Notes: generated from the sequence alone by a model not told the origin. Numbered from the stretch's first letter, positions 37,868 to 50,896 are shown. The stretch is DNA of 64,000 nt from Dioscorea cayenensis subsp. rotundata (GCF_009730915.1 NC_052472.1:17452382-17516381), one strand, 5' to 3'. Numbers and translations: made by a program.

Positions 37868-38496
37868 TAGACCTGTCCAAGGGCCGGGCTACTCGTCCAA
37901 ACCCGAAGGCCCTCCCGAAAAATGAGAGGGTTTAAACAAATATATAAGGCCCGATGTCCGGACCTTGGACAAAAAAAAGCCCATTTTAAAAATGGGCCGG
38001 GTTTGGTTTTCATTGTTAAAAGTCCGGCCCGGCCCAGCTCGAATTATAAAATAGATTTATTAATTAGTTTTGTATATACTTATATATATAATGGTTTGAA
38101 TTTCCATTGATTATTTATTAATTAGTTTTGTATATACTTATATAATATATATTTATTGTTGATTGTCATTGATTATAATGGTTTGAATTTTAGTTGTTGT
38201 AATTGTATAGATATTTGTATTTGGTATTTTAATTTTTAAGTGTTTTGTAGAATAATATTTGGTCATATTCACATATTAATATTATTGTTAAGTTTTTTTT
38301 TATAACTTATATATTATTTGATGAAAAACTTATTTGGGCAGGCCTTGGGTAGATGTTATTAAATTTGGGCGGGTTCTGGCAAGGGTTAAGGCCAAGATTT
38401 TTGGGTCGGGCTGGGCTTGGACAAGTTTGAATTTTAGTAATTATAGATAAAAACCCGGCCCGAACCCGGCCCGGTCCGGGCCCATGGACTGGTCTA
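37868..38496. mobile_element. Non-autonomous hAT element, GC-rich ends
   Basis: 629 bp with inverted ends TAGACCTGTCCAAGGGCC and, in reverse, TAGACCAGTCCATGGGCC. Flanks AATAGGAT (37860-37867) and AATGGGAT (38497-38504) form an 8-bp duplication with one mismatch. Inside, 38053-38090 and 38110-38150 repeat ATTAATTAGTTTTGTATATA. No ORF. Confidence 0.85.
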
Positions 38497-38517
38497 AATG
38501 GGATCTTGTCTCGAAAG

Positions 38518-38971
38518 TAGGAATGGCAAAAATCAAACCGACCCCGTTTTTTCCGACCCGATCCATCCCGGCTTTGGGCAAGGTAGGGAGGGGCGGGTTT
38601 GGTTTTTTTCCATGCCCTACCCTGCCCCGCTATTAATTTAACTTATTATAAATATTATATAATGTAGGAGGTAAATGATTTTTTTTTTTAAAATTTCAAT
38701 AAATTGTTTATGAGCTTATAAATAATATAAGTATATGTTTTATATAAAAAAAAAATCTATTTTAAAAATGTTTTTATGAATTTTAGTTATTTATTTATAA
38801 CTATGAGTGGGGTAGGGACGAGGCGGGGTGGGCGATTCATGAATTAAAAAAAGAGAGAGGCGGGCGGGGGCGGGCGATAAAGGCATACCCCGTCCCGCCC
38901 CGCTCCATTGCCATCCGAGGCGAAGATGGTAGAGACGTTCCCCGCCCCCGCCCGCCCCATTGCCATCCCTA
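38518..38971. mobile_element. Second non-autonomous hAT element, GC-rich ends
   Basis: 454 bp with inverted ends TAGGAATGGCAA and, in reverse, TAGGGATGGCAATGGGGCGG, flanked by CTCGAAAG (38510-38517) and CTTGAAAG (38972-38979), an 8-bp duplication with one mismatch. The arms are poly-G/C (GGGCGGG repeats) around an AT-rich core. Only 13 bases separate it from the target duplication start of the preceding hAT. Confidence 0.88.
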
Positions 38972-40189
38972 CTTGAAAGGGCATGGCCATTCCCTTCATG
39001 TGAAATTCTCATTTTACCCCTACTTATTTATTTTTAATAAAAATACTTAATTTAGTTAATTAATTATAATAATTAACTGGAATAATGATTAAATTAAGCT
39101 ATTTAATATAAATATTTAATTATAATAATTAAATTTAATAATGATATTTAAATTTTTATAAAGAAAGAAAATTTATTTAATTAACTGTAATTATAATAAA
39201 GAAATCGAAAAATGATTAAAGTTAGAATTTTAATTTAAATATTTAATTATAATGAAATATTTATAAATAAATAAATTTAATTAGTTAATTATAATAATTA
39301 ACATGAATAACACAAATTTTTAATAAAAAATTATTCAATTTAAATAATTAATTATAATAGTTAAATCGAAAAATAATTTAATTAGTTCAATTTTTGATTT
39401 AACTATTTAATTATAATAATTAGGATAAATAACGATATCCAAAATATTTTATAAATAAAGAATTATTTATTATTAAACATAAGTACATAACTCATTTTTT
39501 ATAAATAAATATTATTTTTTATATTAAAAATATGAATGTAATCTAATCACTATCCCTCATTTTAGTTTTCTCATTTCATTCGAACGCAATTTACATCCCC
39601 AATACTTCGATCTCTATTAAGCTTTCTATTCCGCAAACCTAACCCTATTCTTCTTTTTAATTTTTTTTTTCAGCCATGCATTGATGTCTTAAGTTATGGG
39701 TTTGTTTGGGTTGGCTTGTAAAAAAAGTGCTTCTGCTTTAAAAAGTGCTTTTGTTTTAAAAAAAAAGTGCTTCTGCTTTAAAAAGTGCTTTTGCTTTTTT
39801 TAAGTTTAGTAGAAGTGCTTTTGGAAAAAGTGCTTTTTTAGAGTAAGTTAAGCAATTTTTTATATTTTTTGTTTGTATTAGCTTTTCCGTAAAAGCAAAA
39901 AGTCGTAAAAATAAGCTTTAAAAAGCGACTTTTTTTCAAAAAGTCTGCTCATGACTAGCTTATGAAAAAGTCATTTTCTAGAACACGCTTTACTGAAAAG
40001 CCGTCATACAAAACAACTTTTTACAAGTGCTTCTTTGAATAAGTTAAGTGCTTTTCAATATTTTTATGTTTGGATAAGTTAATGAAAAAGTACTTTTGTA
40101 TGTATGAAGTTGTTTGGATGTAAATTTTCTAAAGGTCTTTTAGAGATGGCAAATTACTAAAATGGACATCTATTTTGTTTTCATTCATT

Positions 40190-40264
40190 TACTATTACAC
40201 ATTCTATTAATGATAGTTGAATAACACTAATGATAATAATAATAATAACTTAATGTGATATTAG

Positions 40265-40300
<36 letters not shown>

Positions 40301-40527
40301 TATTATTATTATTATTATTATTAGCTACTTAATATGTCATGATTATAATTATAATCATAATAATAATTATTTCTGTTATTATTATTATTGTTATTACAAT
40401 TATTAATAATACTAATATTAATAATACTAATGATAATAATAATAATGATAGTTGAATAATACTAATGATAACAATAATAATAACTTAATGTGATATTATT
40501 ATTATTATTAATAATAACTTAATGTGA

Positions 40528-40561
<34 letters not shown>

Positions 40562-40660
40562 ATATGTCATGATTATAATTATACTCATAATAATTATTAT
40601 TCCTGTTATTATTATTATTGTTATTACAATTATTATTAATACTAATATTAATATTATTAA
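40190..40660. repeat. (ATA/TTA)n microsatellite with internal tandem duplication
   Basis: ATA repeats switch to TTA repeats at about 40300, giving a potential hairpin. The block with TAATATGTCATGATTATAAT and TTATTATTATTGTTATTACA occurs twice (about 40328-40410 and 40558-40640). ACTTAATGTGATATTA occurs three times. Confidence 0.8.
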
Positions 40661-41073
40661 TTAAAATTAGATATTATTTTAAATATTTAATTATATTAAT
40701 TAAATTTAATAATGTTAATTATTAATTAATTATATTATAAAATATATTTAAATTTTGAGTTTTGGTGATTTACAACAAAAATTAACTATAACAACAACAA
40801 TAGCAACAACATCATTGATGAAAAAAAGATATCTAAAATTTTTCAACTTCCCAACAATCATAATATCAATATTGTTGTGACTAAATTATAATAAGATTAA
40901 CAATAACAACATTAAAGATTTGCAACAACTAACAACACAAACATTAAATTATAACATAAACAAAAGATAGGGAGACAAATATTTTCTTTCAACCCCACAA
41001 CAACCATGACAATAAACAAGTATTACAACATTAACTCGTATATTGATTGGAGAGTTGATCCCGAATATTATTC

Positions 41074-42362
41074 CTAAGTGTGATCAGTGTCCTCATTGGT
41101 AGGTTGTTGCCATACAAATGAACTTTCACTATCATCATCTTGAAAGCCACATTCTTCTTCTTGAATTTGATTGATGTCTTCAAAGCTCTCAAGAACATCC
41201 AAATCATTACTACCCATTCTACGAATAAAATTATGGAGAGCAAAACATGACCATATAATTCAGAATTGAACCTTCATAGTATACTTGGTCATATTTTGTA
41301 GGATCCTCCATCTTGCTTTGCAAACTCCAAATGTTCTTTCTATAACACTTCTCAAACTCTAGTGATGATAGTTGAATACTTTGTTTGGAGACCTAAAAGC
41401 ACGAGACATCCTAAATTGTGGAATATGATATCTTGCACTCTTGTAGGGCCCCAAAAATTCTTTCATTGTAGGATACCCAGAATCCACAAGGTAGTATTTC
41501 CCTACAATAGTATAATACAATAAGAAATGGAACATAGAACATAGATATTGAAATTAATTTCAAGTAAATATAAACCTTCGGGCGGTTGAGGAAACTTCAA
41601 AGATGGATTTCTCAAAGCCTCCATTAATATACGTGTGTCATGTGCCGATCCTTCCCACCCAATAAGCGCAAATGTGAAGCACATATTGAAGTCACATGCG
41701 GCTAGAATATTTGTTGATATGTACCCTTTTCTATTCATAAATGGGACTTGTTTCTCAGTTGGTACAAGAATGGCCACATGTGTTCCATCTATCGCACCAA
41801 TGTAGTCTTTGAAGTAAGGCCAATATCGAACATCACCCTGGATGTAATCCTCCGCATCTCTAAAATTTCCATCTACCGTTCTGATAATATCATTTCCAAG
41901 TTTGTGGACAGCTTTTAGCACTCGATGAAACTGTCTGTGCACTGTTTCTCCAGAATGTTGAAATCTCTCCTCCACATTCCTATAAGTAGCTCCTTGTCCA
42001 AGCATATACAAGAACATTATCACTGATTCTTCGACAATAACATTTCTCGTATGTTGTAAACCATACTTTTCAGTAAGTTCAACCACCAATCTTCTAAATA
42101 CAGTTTTATTCATTTGGACTTGCTCAAAGAAACGACTATCTGATCCGTTCAGTATTTCATGAACCCACCTATGACCAGTCAATGAGGATGTCCTCTTCTC
42201 TCCCTTCAACAATGACTTCATGTATTGGTATTGTGCAGTTGCAGCACATGCATACATCCGTCCAATGTACTCATCCATATGCATATCCAAATTGTTAGCT
42301 TCTTCTTCTGAATCAGACATTGGTTCTTTTAATTCTGTATTTGAATCGGACAATAACTCCAT
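41074..42362 (-). pseudogene. Harbinger 2 DDE transposase (ALP1/HARBI1-like) with two in-frame stops
   Basis: Two exons, 42362-41576 and 41501-41074, GT-AG, in phase. The first is a clean frame of 262 codons: acidic N-terminus, a helix-rich region with [20 protein letters not shown], the first catalytic Asp in [10 protein letters not shown], the RKGYISTN block and the second Asp in [13 protein letters not shown]. Exon 2 continues [23 protein letters not shown] and the catalytic Glu in [15 protein letters not shown], then the terminal acidic tail. Two stops break it: TAG at 41359-41361 just before RSVIERTF, and TGA at 41260-41262. All catalytic residues persist, so the loss looks fairly recent. 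Confidence 0.88.
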
Positions 42363-42659
42363 TTTGATTGTACACCCTACATAATCAGTATAAAATATTT
42401 AATGCCATGTAGAATACAAGGAAAAATACGCAACACAAAGTTTAGCAAAGACATGATATCATACAATAATAAACAAAATAAAATATCATACAAAAGTTTA
42501 GCATAACACAAAGACATGATAATAGTCTAATAAAATATTTCAACATTAAAAGTGCAACATGTGAAAAGTTGAAGATAATGTTCGACACATAAACCCACCA
42601 CATAAAGCAAAGACATAACATGGGAAATTGATAGCATAAGCAAAAAAAAAAAAAACAAT

Positions 42660-43794
42660 CCAAAATGAGTTTTCCTAGATAAATGATCATCCGTCAAAGT
42701 CAAAGTCGGGTAAGGTCGTCCACGCTGAAAGTGTGACACCAACCTGGTAGCGAGTGATGGGTCCTTTTCCACTAGTGCCACAAAAGTCTCCCTATGATAT
42801 TTTTTTGCAAACAACCTCACCATGAGAAATTAATGTGGACTTCCTTGTTCCATCCCTCGCATCGCGTGTCCAACAAATCCACACATCTGCTTATATCTGT
42901 AGCGATCATCATTCTCAACTCTTGCATTACTTGTACAGCGACATGTTATCCATCCCGGAGAGTAGGCGGTCAAATGATTCCCCGAAGTTTCTCTTTTTGC
43001 ACTTTTTTCTCTTTTCTCTTTGTGATGTTTTTTTGTCTCTTTCTAGCTTGTCTTGCTGTAGTTTCTCCTCGTGTGGCCTCATTGCATTGTTGAGGACTAT
43101 CACCATCATCATCAAAGTTGTCTACCTCCACATCTACATCATTCATCCTTACATAAGCATTTTCGTTAGAGACTTCATTCTCTGATGATGGTTCTGCATA
43201 TGGTACCAATGCCATATAGCCTGTCGCCACTACATCTTTGAAACATATCTCCATCATCTCTAAGAACTTTGGACCCTCATTTCTCCATTTCAGATATTCT
43301 GGGTTTTCCTGTTTTAGTTACATAAAAAAAGAAGACAATAATGTGTTATTATTTATTTGAAATAAAAATTACAAAATAAATAAATGAGTACGTTATTATA
43401 TATAACATGAATTCATAGTCTTACTTGTCCTTTTCTGTCCCACCAATCATCACTTGCTAAAACTGTTCTCTTAACAGGGTCCCAACCAAGCCATGTTTGG
43501 TGCTCCACTAGCTTTGCCCATATGCCAAACTCTTTCTTGAGAGAGTCCCACTTGTTTTTCAGTTGTTTGTGGTTGTAACTCATCCCTGTTCTTGTGGCAA
43601 ACTTTGATATTACATTTTTCCAACCTTCTTTTGTGAAGTGTGAATGCCTCCTCGACACATATTTTTAAAAACATTTCAGTATTTGTGTCATCCCATCTTG
43701 CTTTTGGAGTATTTTCACTTGCTACTAAATTCAAATCACCCACATTTGTCCCTTGTACAATTCTTTTGGGTGGTAGTTTTGAGGCCATGTTCAA
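42660..43794 (-). pseudogene. Harbinger 2 Myb/SANT-like accessory gene, broken
   Basis: Starts MASKLPPKRIVQ at 43794, with the Myb/SANT-like block WDDTNTEMFLKICVEE, then a frameshift (a small deletion) into FTKEGWKNVISKF and KNKWDSLKKEF in the next frame. An intron follows at about 43420-43310. Later parts are 43257-42970 (acidic, then Lys/Arg-rich KRQKNITKRKEKK) and a C-terminal YHRETFVALVEKDPSLATRL segment at 42790-42670. Partner of the transposase at 41074-42362. Confidence 0.75.
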
Positions 43795-45275
43795 AAATAT
43801 TTATTCTCTTGAGCCCTTAATGAAAAAATGACATAGCGAAATCAACATAGAAATCATGTTTTAATTACATACGAAAAAAATAATCTTGTGACCATCAACA
43901 TAAAAAAAAATATATAAATCTTAACACTTCTTAACATAAATTATATATATATATATATATATTATTCATCAACCAACAACCAGGACAACATATATATTAT
44001 TCATCCACTTTTTCAAAAAACAAAACTAAAACTAAGGAATGATATATTAAAACCATTCTAATCAAAGTCAGTGGTACTTGTATATATATAGAGTCAGTTG
44101 TTGTATATATATTTAGAGAGATAATCAGTTGTTGTATATATAGAGAGAGTGAGCTGGCCTTGAATTCTAATTAAAGTCAATGGTTGTATATATATAAATA
44201 TAATTCTAGTCCTTTGTCAATCAATGAGCCAATTCATTTCTTAAGGAATGATATAGTAATAGGCGGCCATGCTTGATTCAAGTCATAAAAAACCAACACT
44301 CATTAGTTAAACAGCCTATACTTAATTGAATGGAAACTTCATTTATACATATTTGATGCTTGTTTTATGAAATTATTTTGTAAAAGCTTGAACAACATGA
44401 GATTGTGAAAGGCTTGCCAAATGCACAACAACAAAATTATTATTCTGGGTTTTTGAAAATACCTGCACTAGTTATTATCCAATAGCTTAATTTCAAAATT
44501 CAAAAACATCAGACAATTTTGTATCATTATTTTCTTGATTCTTTTTGGTGAGATCATGAAATAAATTAAGTTGTTATCACTACTGTTACAATCTGTAGTT
44601 TTCCACTTTTTCAAAAAACAAAACTGAAACTTAAAAATAAAAACGAATTCTTTTCCTTATCCCCATCATTTTCTATGATGTCCCCTCTTAATTTCTTCTA
44701 ATTCCTGTCCTCAATGCAAACAAACCCTAACGCCATTGAAAAAGGCATTACAATCCAAGATCAACCACCACATAAATCTCCATTGCAAGCATCAAAGCAG
44801 CACATAAAAATCAGTAACTAGGGAATCAGAACATGGTTTCACACAAAGATCATCACATATCCAAACTGGAGAAAATTGAAACTGAAGATGAATCACATGA
44901 GACATACCTCTAAATTTTTCCCAAAGATCACCGGAGTCCAAGGCCAAAGCTCTCAGTCCCTCTTTTTCCTTTCTTCCCTTCTCTATTCCTTTGTTTGGAT
45001 GAAAGATGGTAGGAGAAGAAGGTTAGGAGCAAGTGTATAATTTCTTAATTTGTTGAGGGTAAAATGGGAATTAGCCAACCATCAAAATAGCTTCTCTAAA
45101 GTGCTTTTTTGAGAAGCACCTGTTGAGCAGCTTCTCAAAAAAGCTAAAATTCAGCTTTTTTTAACAGCTTTAGCTTTTTTCTGAAAGCCAATATAAACAT
45201 GAATTTTAAAACCCGAAGTGCTTAACTTATAAAAAAACACTTCTGTGCTTTAAAAAAGCTCATCCAAACATGGCC

Positions 45276-45610
45276 TATATCACTTGAATAATCTCTTGAA
45301 TAAAAAAGTATTATAGTGATTGTAAGCTGCAAGAAAATTTGAAAATTTACAATATAACACTTAATTAGCAACTGATATCTACGTCAAAGTGGCTTTCTAC
45401 ATGCACACTATGTACGTAGTTATTTTAATAAATTTTAAAAATACAGAATTGAATATATATATATATATATATAATTGGCAAGGAAGATATAATTATCAGC
45501 ATTATTTTATTGTATCTACATGAAATGATATAAAATATTATGCACTATTAATCAATTGTTTCAAAATTAATTATCTAATACAAGTCTCGTAGTGTTCACA
45601 GTCTTTGTTC

Positions 45611-45649
<39 letters not shown>

Positions 45650-48600
45650 GTTATTGTTATATGAAATATTATTTCTAGTTGGTTTTGACTTTGGAGTTAA
45701 TCGCTATAACAACTTGTCGAATACAAGTGGTAATATATAGATGATCTTTTTTCTCTTTCGTTGAATAATTTGATGTGTTTTTGTTATATTGTTGAAAATT
45801 CGGGATCCAATTAATGAAATTGACCTAGCCAATATGTGCAATTGGAAATTTCAAAAAGCTTATAAAATAAATGAGAAAGAAGAACCTTGTGCGAGTATTC
45901 AAAACAGTTTGAATTTGACATAATTGATAGAGAAATTAGGAAAAAAAAAAATTAAAAATGAGAGTGTAGTATCTATTTTCAGTCAAGTGGAAGAAAATAT
46001 GTTTCTTTTTGGATGTATATATTTATTGTGCAAGATCTAGATTTAAAATTCCATGACCTTTAATCTCTATATTCAAATGTTTGAATAATTGATTTCCTCC
46101 TCTCATGTAGAACTTTAGAGTGTGTGTGTATGTTTTTTTTTTTTTTAAATTTTAGTACTAATATTCATATTAATAAATGATATTTATCTCATTATATTTA
46201 AAAAATAGTTGGTTTGAATTGCTTAAAAATAACAAGAGAAAAATTATGCATACGTTATTGTATATAAAAGCAGCTCAGGCAAGGTGAAAGATCGTGTGGA
46301 AGTTTGGCGCTGTTAGTTTCTAGCCAAAAATCAAGTTTTATTTGGATTATTAGCTTTATGATTAGTCACAAGATTGACAACTATATTCGGCAGCAATTCG
46401 GTGAACTTAGATTAACTTGATAAAAATTCAATGACAATCTTTTTGTGTGTATATATATATATATTTATATCAATACAAATGAACATTAGTCTTGCTAAAC
46501 ATTTCTAATATCAAAATATAGGATGAGCCTTGTGAATTGTAAGTTTCTAACAATGAATATATGGAAGAGCACTGGTTTTACAAGTCATGTGATAAATTGT
46601 TAATTAAAATTGTGAAGAGATTCTATTCCAAAGATGAAGTAATTATAATGGCATCTTTATCAATGACAAAAGGATAAAAGTTTTAAAAAAATGTAAAATT
46701 TCGATGTTATCAATAATCAATCAGATTATGTTCCGGAAGAACATAAATGAATTAAGCTTGAGAATTGATGTTACAAGAACTTGAAAATTCGTTGGGAAGC
46801 AATATTGTTGATTATGAGATAATTTTTAGATTGGTTGGTTGATTAATTAGATAATTAACTTACAGGAAAGATCATGCTTGGAAGAATGTGTTTTTCTTTA
46901 TCTGCGTAAAGATCTCATGAACACATGTAGGCATCCACTACATCTTAAAGACAAAGGACTGTTTTTTTGGATGAAGATTTTCTACGAAAATGAGTTGTTC
47001 ATCATTATAACAGTACTCATTAATTTTTACGGGTTTACTTTTGACAATATTCACATATTATGTATATTCATAATACTAAATATAAATAATGTTAGTGGTG
47101 CAAGAGAGAATAACCTGAATACATAAAGGGTAGAGGAGAAAAATACTATATAGAGTAAATGCCATGCACATATATGCTTATAAAGAGAATTGAGTACAAG
47201 ATGAACGTGTTCACGTGTATGAGGATAGAATTGTATAAAATAACTATATATATATAAGACAATATTAGCATTCTAATATATATATATATATATATGCCAC
47301 TATATTTGAAACTCGAAGTGGGTATCAAGAGTGAATTTGTATTTTTTAAAAAAATAGATAAATCACATATAAAACAAACATATAACTAGACAGACTAAGA
47401 TCCTCCCTGATAAAATAACTCCACTAGAAATAGAAAAATAACAACAAGCCGTGATAATTACATAGATCAAATTAATAGAGCGTGAGGATTGATGAGGGAG
47501 AAATCATCACTCAAGGAAGTCGTCGCCAAACTCAGAGAAATTGCATGAATAAAAAAAATAATCAAACACAGTGGATAATGCATACATGAAAAGAAATATC
47601 ACCTGATGCCCAAATAAAATAAAATGACAACTCCTACTTTCATTTATTTTTTTATAATGATTTTCAATTTTTTAATTTTTCTTGTTACGTACCCATGGTT
47701 TATTTATGAATTTCAACATTTTTTTTATTTTGAACGTGTTATTTCTTTTTTCTTAACTCATTTTTATTATTAAGTTTATTGGTTGGCATTTTAATTAGGT
47801 ATGTAGTAATGAGATGACTGCCTAATGAGATGACTTTAATGGATAAAAATTTAAGAAATAGCTTTTAGTCATAGAATAAACAAAAAATAAATATAATAGA
47901 TAATGATATATAAATGAAGACTAATTATGATAAACATTTCTTATACAGAAATATAGAATGAGAAATATAGAATGAGGTATGACTTCACCATTAGTAGGGA
48001 CTAATAAATTGAGCTCGATTAGGCTGGATTAAATTAGAGGTTGACTCAAGCTCAAAATTAATTTGAAAAAGTTTGTTGAATCTCAACAATTGATTTTAAT
48101 TTTAATTACCATGTACTCCTTCTTTTGCAATAAATCAGTGGTTTATCCACTTTTATCACAAAAAAAAAAAAATTGATTTTAATTTAAAAACCTCTAGCCT
48201 AAGTTAATTTAGTTCAAAATTAAAATAAGCTATATTAATTTTCTCAGTATCTAAATTCAACTTGATTTAATTCAAAACTACTTATAACTTGATTTTTTCC
48301 CTTAAAAATAGAAAATAAAAATTATATAATATTTAATATAATCACACATATATATATCATATAATACTATTATATCTTATAAATATTTAAAAATTTATAA
48401 TATATTTAAATATTTTGTGTTTTCGAAATAAGCTTAATTGATGCTAGCTTAATTCATGTTTAGTGCGAAAGCGCAAAATTTAGCGCAAAGCTTGAGTTTT
48501 TGCCAAACCAATCTCGAGCTGTCTGAGAATAAACTTGATCAGTTAACAACCCTAACCATGAGGATATGAAAAGAAAGTACTTGTTTTATTTATGTATTAT

Positions 48601-50070
48601 ATGATGCATTGATAAATATATATATCACATCATTTTATTCTTACCCTGAATTGCTTTTAATTTTTATTTTTATATTGAAAGTGATGAGTGCTGTCAAGGG
48701 ACAAGCGGGTACATACGAAAGTGCACTTGTTATGGTGACTTATCAACTTCGAAGGCTGTACCATAGGTAACTTGAAAACCCTTTATCATGCAGCCTTGGA
48801 AGGGAGAGATACACTATCTGTCATTGTGAATCCCTAATAAATAATACATAGGCTCAAAGCAGCGCATGAATAGTGTTGTTATAATACCACACATTATTGT
48901 TACAGTGGTTCAAAGCAAGGATTCGAACTTGCGCATTACCCATACATTATTTGATAACACACCATTGGGCTAACTAGTGGTTGTTTAGTGAATTATTTTA
49001 TGCCTAAGAATAGAGAATATATGATATAATTTTCATTAGTGAGAATAGTACTAAATTTTAAAAATAAAGATTTATATTTGTATCGTGGATAACAAGTAAC
49101 GTTGATATCTATATATATGGACAGTGGATAGCCAGGCACAAAGTACGTAGAATCCCTATGTTGTAGTATTATAGCAATGTTGTTCATTTACTATTCCTGA
49201 AATTAAGTACTGTTTATAATACTATTTAAATAGATTCATTGAGTCTTATGAGAGAGAAATTGTCTCTCTACTTTAAAGTTGCATAGTAAGGAGAACTTAT
49301 TAGCTCTGTCTTCATGCTAATTTTATGTCTATGCATGTAGCGGACTTTTATTTCACCATGTGGTGCTTGACTGTAATTAGTTCACCTCTATACTTATACT
49401 GTCCTTGATAAACCCTAACGAGGGGCTAACCTATTCCCCCACCCAAAAACTCATTAGTTGAATCAGGACTTTCTGCTACTGTAAAATCATCATTCTCATC
49501 AAACCTCATTTACTTGTTGCGTAGTTACCCTTCACTGCTATTTAATAACTAAATAATCAAATGCCATAGTATTAATTACTCTAATCTCATAGCATCGATC
49601 ATTGCCCTCATAAATGCAATGCATTTTTAAAAGTCCCTTTGTCCATATATAGGTTCATAAAATAATTGCATATATATACCAACACAACTATATAAATTGT
49701 ATATATATATATATCCAATAAAAGTCCTATTTACATGTATATCCTCATAAAAAAAATTTTATTGGTATTCCCCTTAATCAATAGTCAACTAAATTTATTA
49801 ATTTTTTGTTTAAAACCCTTCATCCTTATCTTGTCCTTCCTAAACCATAAACCCCAAGCCTCATCTGCAATGAAAAATTATTGAGGTTAAATAAAAAAAG
49901 AAAAGTTAGCTACCAGTATCTTTAAAAGTAAAAATGGATTTATATAAATATTAATATATCCATTGTTTTAGAAAACCTTTCAAAAAAAGTAAGAAATAGA
50001 CCAAAGTATAAAAAGAAAATTTTCGAAGAGGTTAGGAATCCGTCAAAACCATGCAAGTTGTCTTTGCCGC
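45276..50070. other. Gene-free region between Harbinger 2 and GRP3
   Basis: 45290-45935 matches 53240-55640 (duplicate block). A (TTA)n repeat spans 45612-45649. From 46745 unit B of the duplication begins. ORFs here are short and without recognisable products. Confidence 0.55.
48720..48985 (-). mobile_element. tRNA-derived SINE-like sequence
   Basis: On the minus strand, an A-box-like TTAGCCCAATGG near the start is followed by a B-box GTTCGAATCC about 40 bases later, then unrelated sequence. No cloverleaf can be drawn, so SINE rather than tRNA gene. The 3' end is not defined. Confidence 0.45.
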
Positions 50071-50083
50071 GTTCTCGAAAGTC

Positions 50084-50203
50084 CTCATTTCACACAGAAT
50101 AGTTAACCCTAACTCCACGCTTATAGTGTTACATCCAAAGAAGACAAAGCTCTAAACAAACAGTGAATAAGGAAACGTTTCATGCAGGCTAACCCTATAA
50201 ATA
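50084..50203 (+). promoter_or_regulatory. GRP3 core promoter
   Basis: TATAAATA at 50196-50203; CTCATTTCACAC at 50084-50095, preceded by CGCGTTCTCG and AAGTC as in GRP2. Confidence 0.75.
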
Positions 50204-50284
50204 CCCTTCCATTCACTCCACAACTCCACATCCCTTGCTTCTACTTCCACTGCTCTTACTACTACTAGTACTAGTATAGCCACA

Positions 50285-50896
50285 ATGGCTAAGAACACAA
50301 AGCTTTTGGTTCTTGGCTTCATACTTCTCCTAGCCATAGGTCTATCCTCGGCAGCGAGGACCTTGAGTGAGGGTTACACGTCCGGTGGAGGTGGAGGAGG
50401 TGAAGGTGGAGGAGGAGGTGGAGGTGAAGGTGGTGGTGGATCTGGCTATGGATCTGGCTATGGATCTGGGTCTGGGGGTGGTGAAGGTGGAGGAGGATAT
50501 GGGAAAGGAGGTGGTGGTGGTGGTGGAGGTGGAGGTGGACAAGGTGGTCGCGGTGGATCAGGATCAGGATCAGGATCTGGATATGGATCTGGGTCAGGAT
50601 CAGGATATGGATCAGGTGGTGGGGGTGGTAAAGGTGGTGGTGGTGGTGGTGGTTCCGGTGGAGGTGGTGGTGGTGGTTCTGGTGGGGGACAAGGTGGTGG
50701 ATCCGGATATGGGTCTGGGTCTGGGTCTGGGTCTGGCTCTGGTTATGGACAAGGAGGTGGTGGAGGACATGGAGGTGGTGGTGGAGGTGGAGGAGGACAT
50801 GGAGGTGGAGGTGGAGGAGGAGAAGGATCTGGTTCAGGATCTGGATATGGTGAGGGTGGTGGATATGGGAGTGGAGGTGGACATGGGCGTCGTTAG
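50285..50896 (+). CDS. Secreted glycine-rich protein 3 (GRP3)
   Basis: Single-exon 203-aa protein with the same signal peptide as GRP2 (MAKNTKLLVLGFILLLAIGL, then SSAARTLSEGYTS) and a body of GGGGEGGGG, GSGSGYGSG and GHGGGGGGG blocks. It ends GHGRR, where GRP2 ends GHGRP. The 70-base leader from TATA to ATG and the first 100 coding bases are almost identical to GRP2. Differences in the body are mostly gain or loss of GGN or GSG units, as expected of repeat slippage. Probable cell-wall structural protein. Long antisense frames across it reflect the repeat composition. Confidence 0.92.
   Translation: MAKNTKLLVLGFILLLAIGLSSAARTLSEGYTSGGGGGGEGGGGGGGEGGGGSGYGSGYGSGSGGGEGGGGYGKGGGGGGGGGGGQGGRGGSGSGSGSGYGSGSGSGYGSGGGGGKGGGGGGGSGGGGGGGSGGGQGGGSGYGSGSGSGSGSGYGQGGGGGHGGGGGGGGGHGGGGGGGEGSGSGSGYGEGGGYGSGGGHGRR

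Larger units (their letters stand above)
39698..45275 (-). mobile_element. PIF/Harbinger transposon 2, degenerate
   Basis: About 5.6 kb. Ends pair as imperfect inverted repeats: GGGTTTGTTTGGGTTGGC at left and, in reverse, GGCCATGTTTGGATGAGC at right. Both subterminal regions are packed with AAAAAGTGCTT/AAGCTTTTT words. Contains a transposase gene (41074-42362) and a Myb-like gene (about 42660-43794), both minus. Flanking TAT on each side is unusual for this superfamily (normally TTA/TAA), so boundaries are good to a few bases only. Confidence 0.75.

Noticed and set aside
46878..47126. 82-codon plus-strand ORF
   Set aside because: Chance frame in AT-rich DNA with no upstream gene signals and no counterpart in the other duplication unit.
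48910..48985. Possible tRNA gene on the minus strand (A and B boxes)
   Set aside because: No acceptor or anticodon stem can be paired, so a SINE promoter is the better reading.
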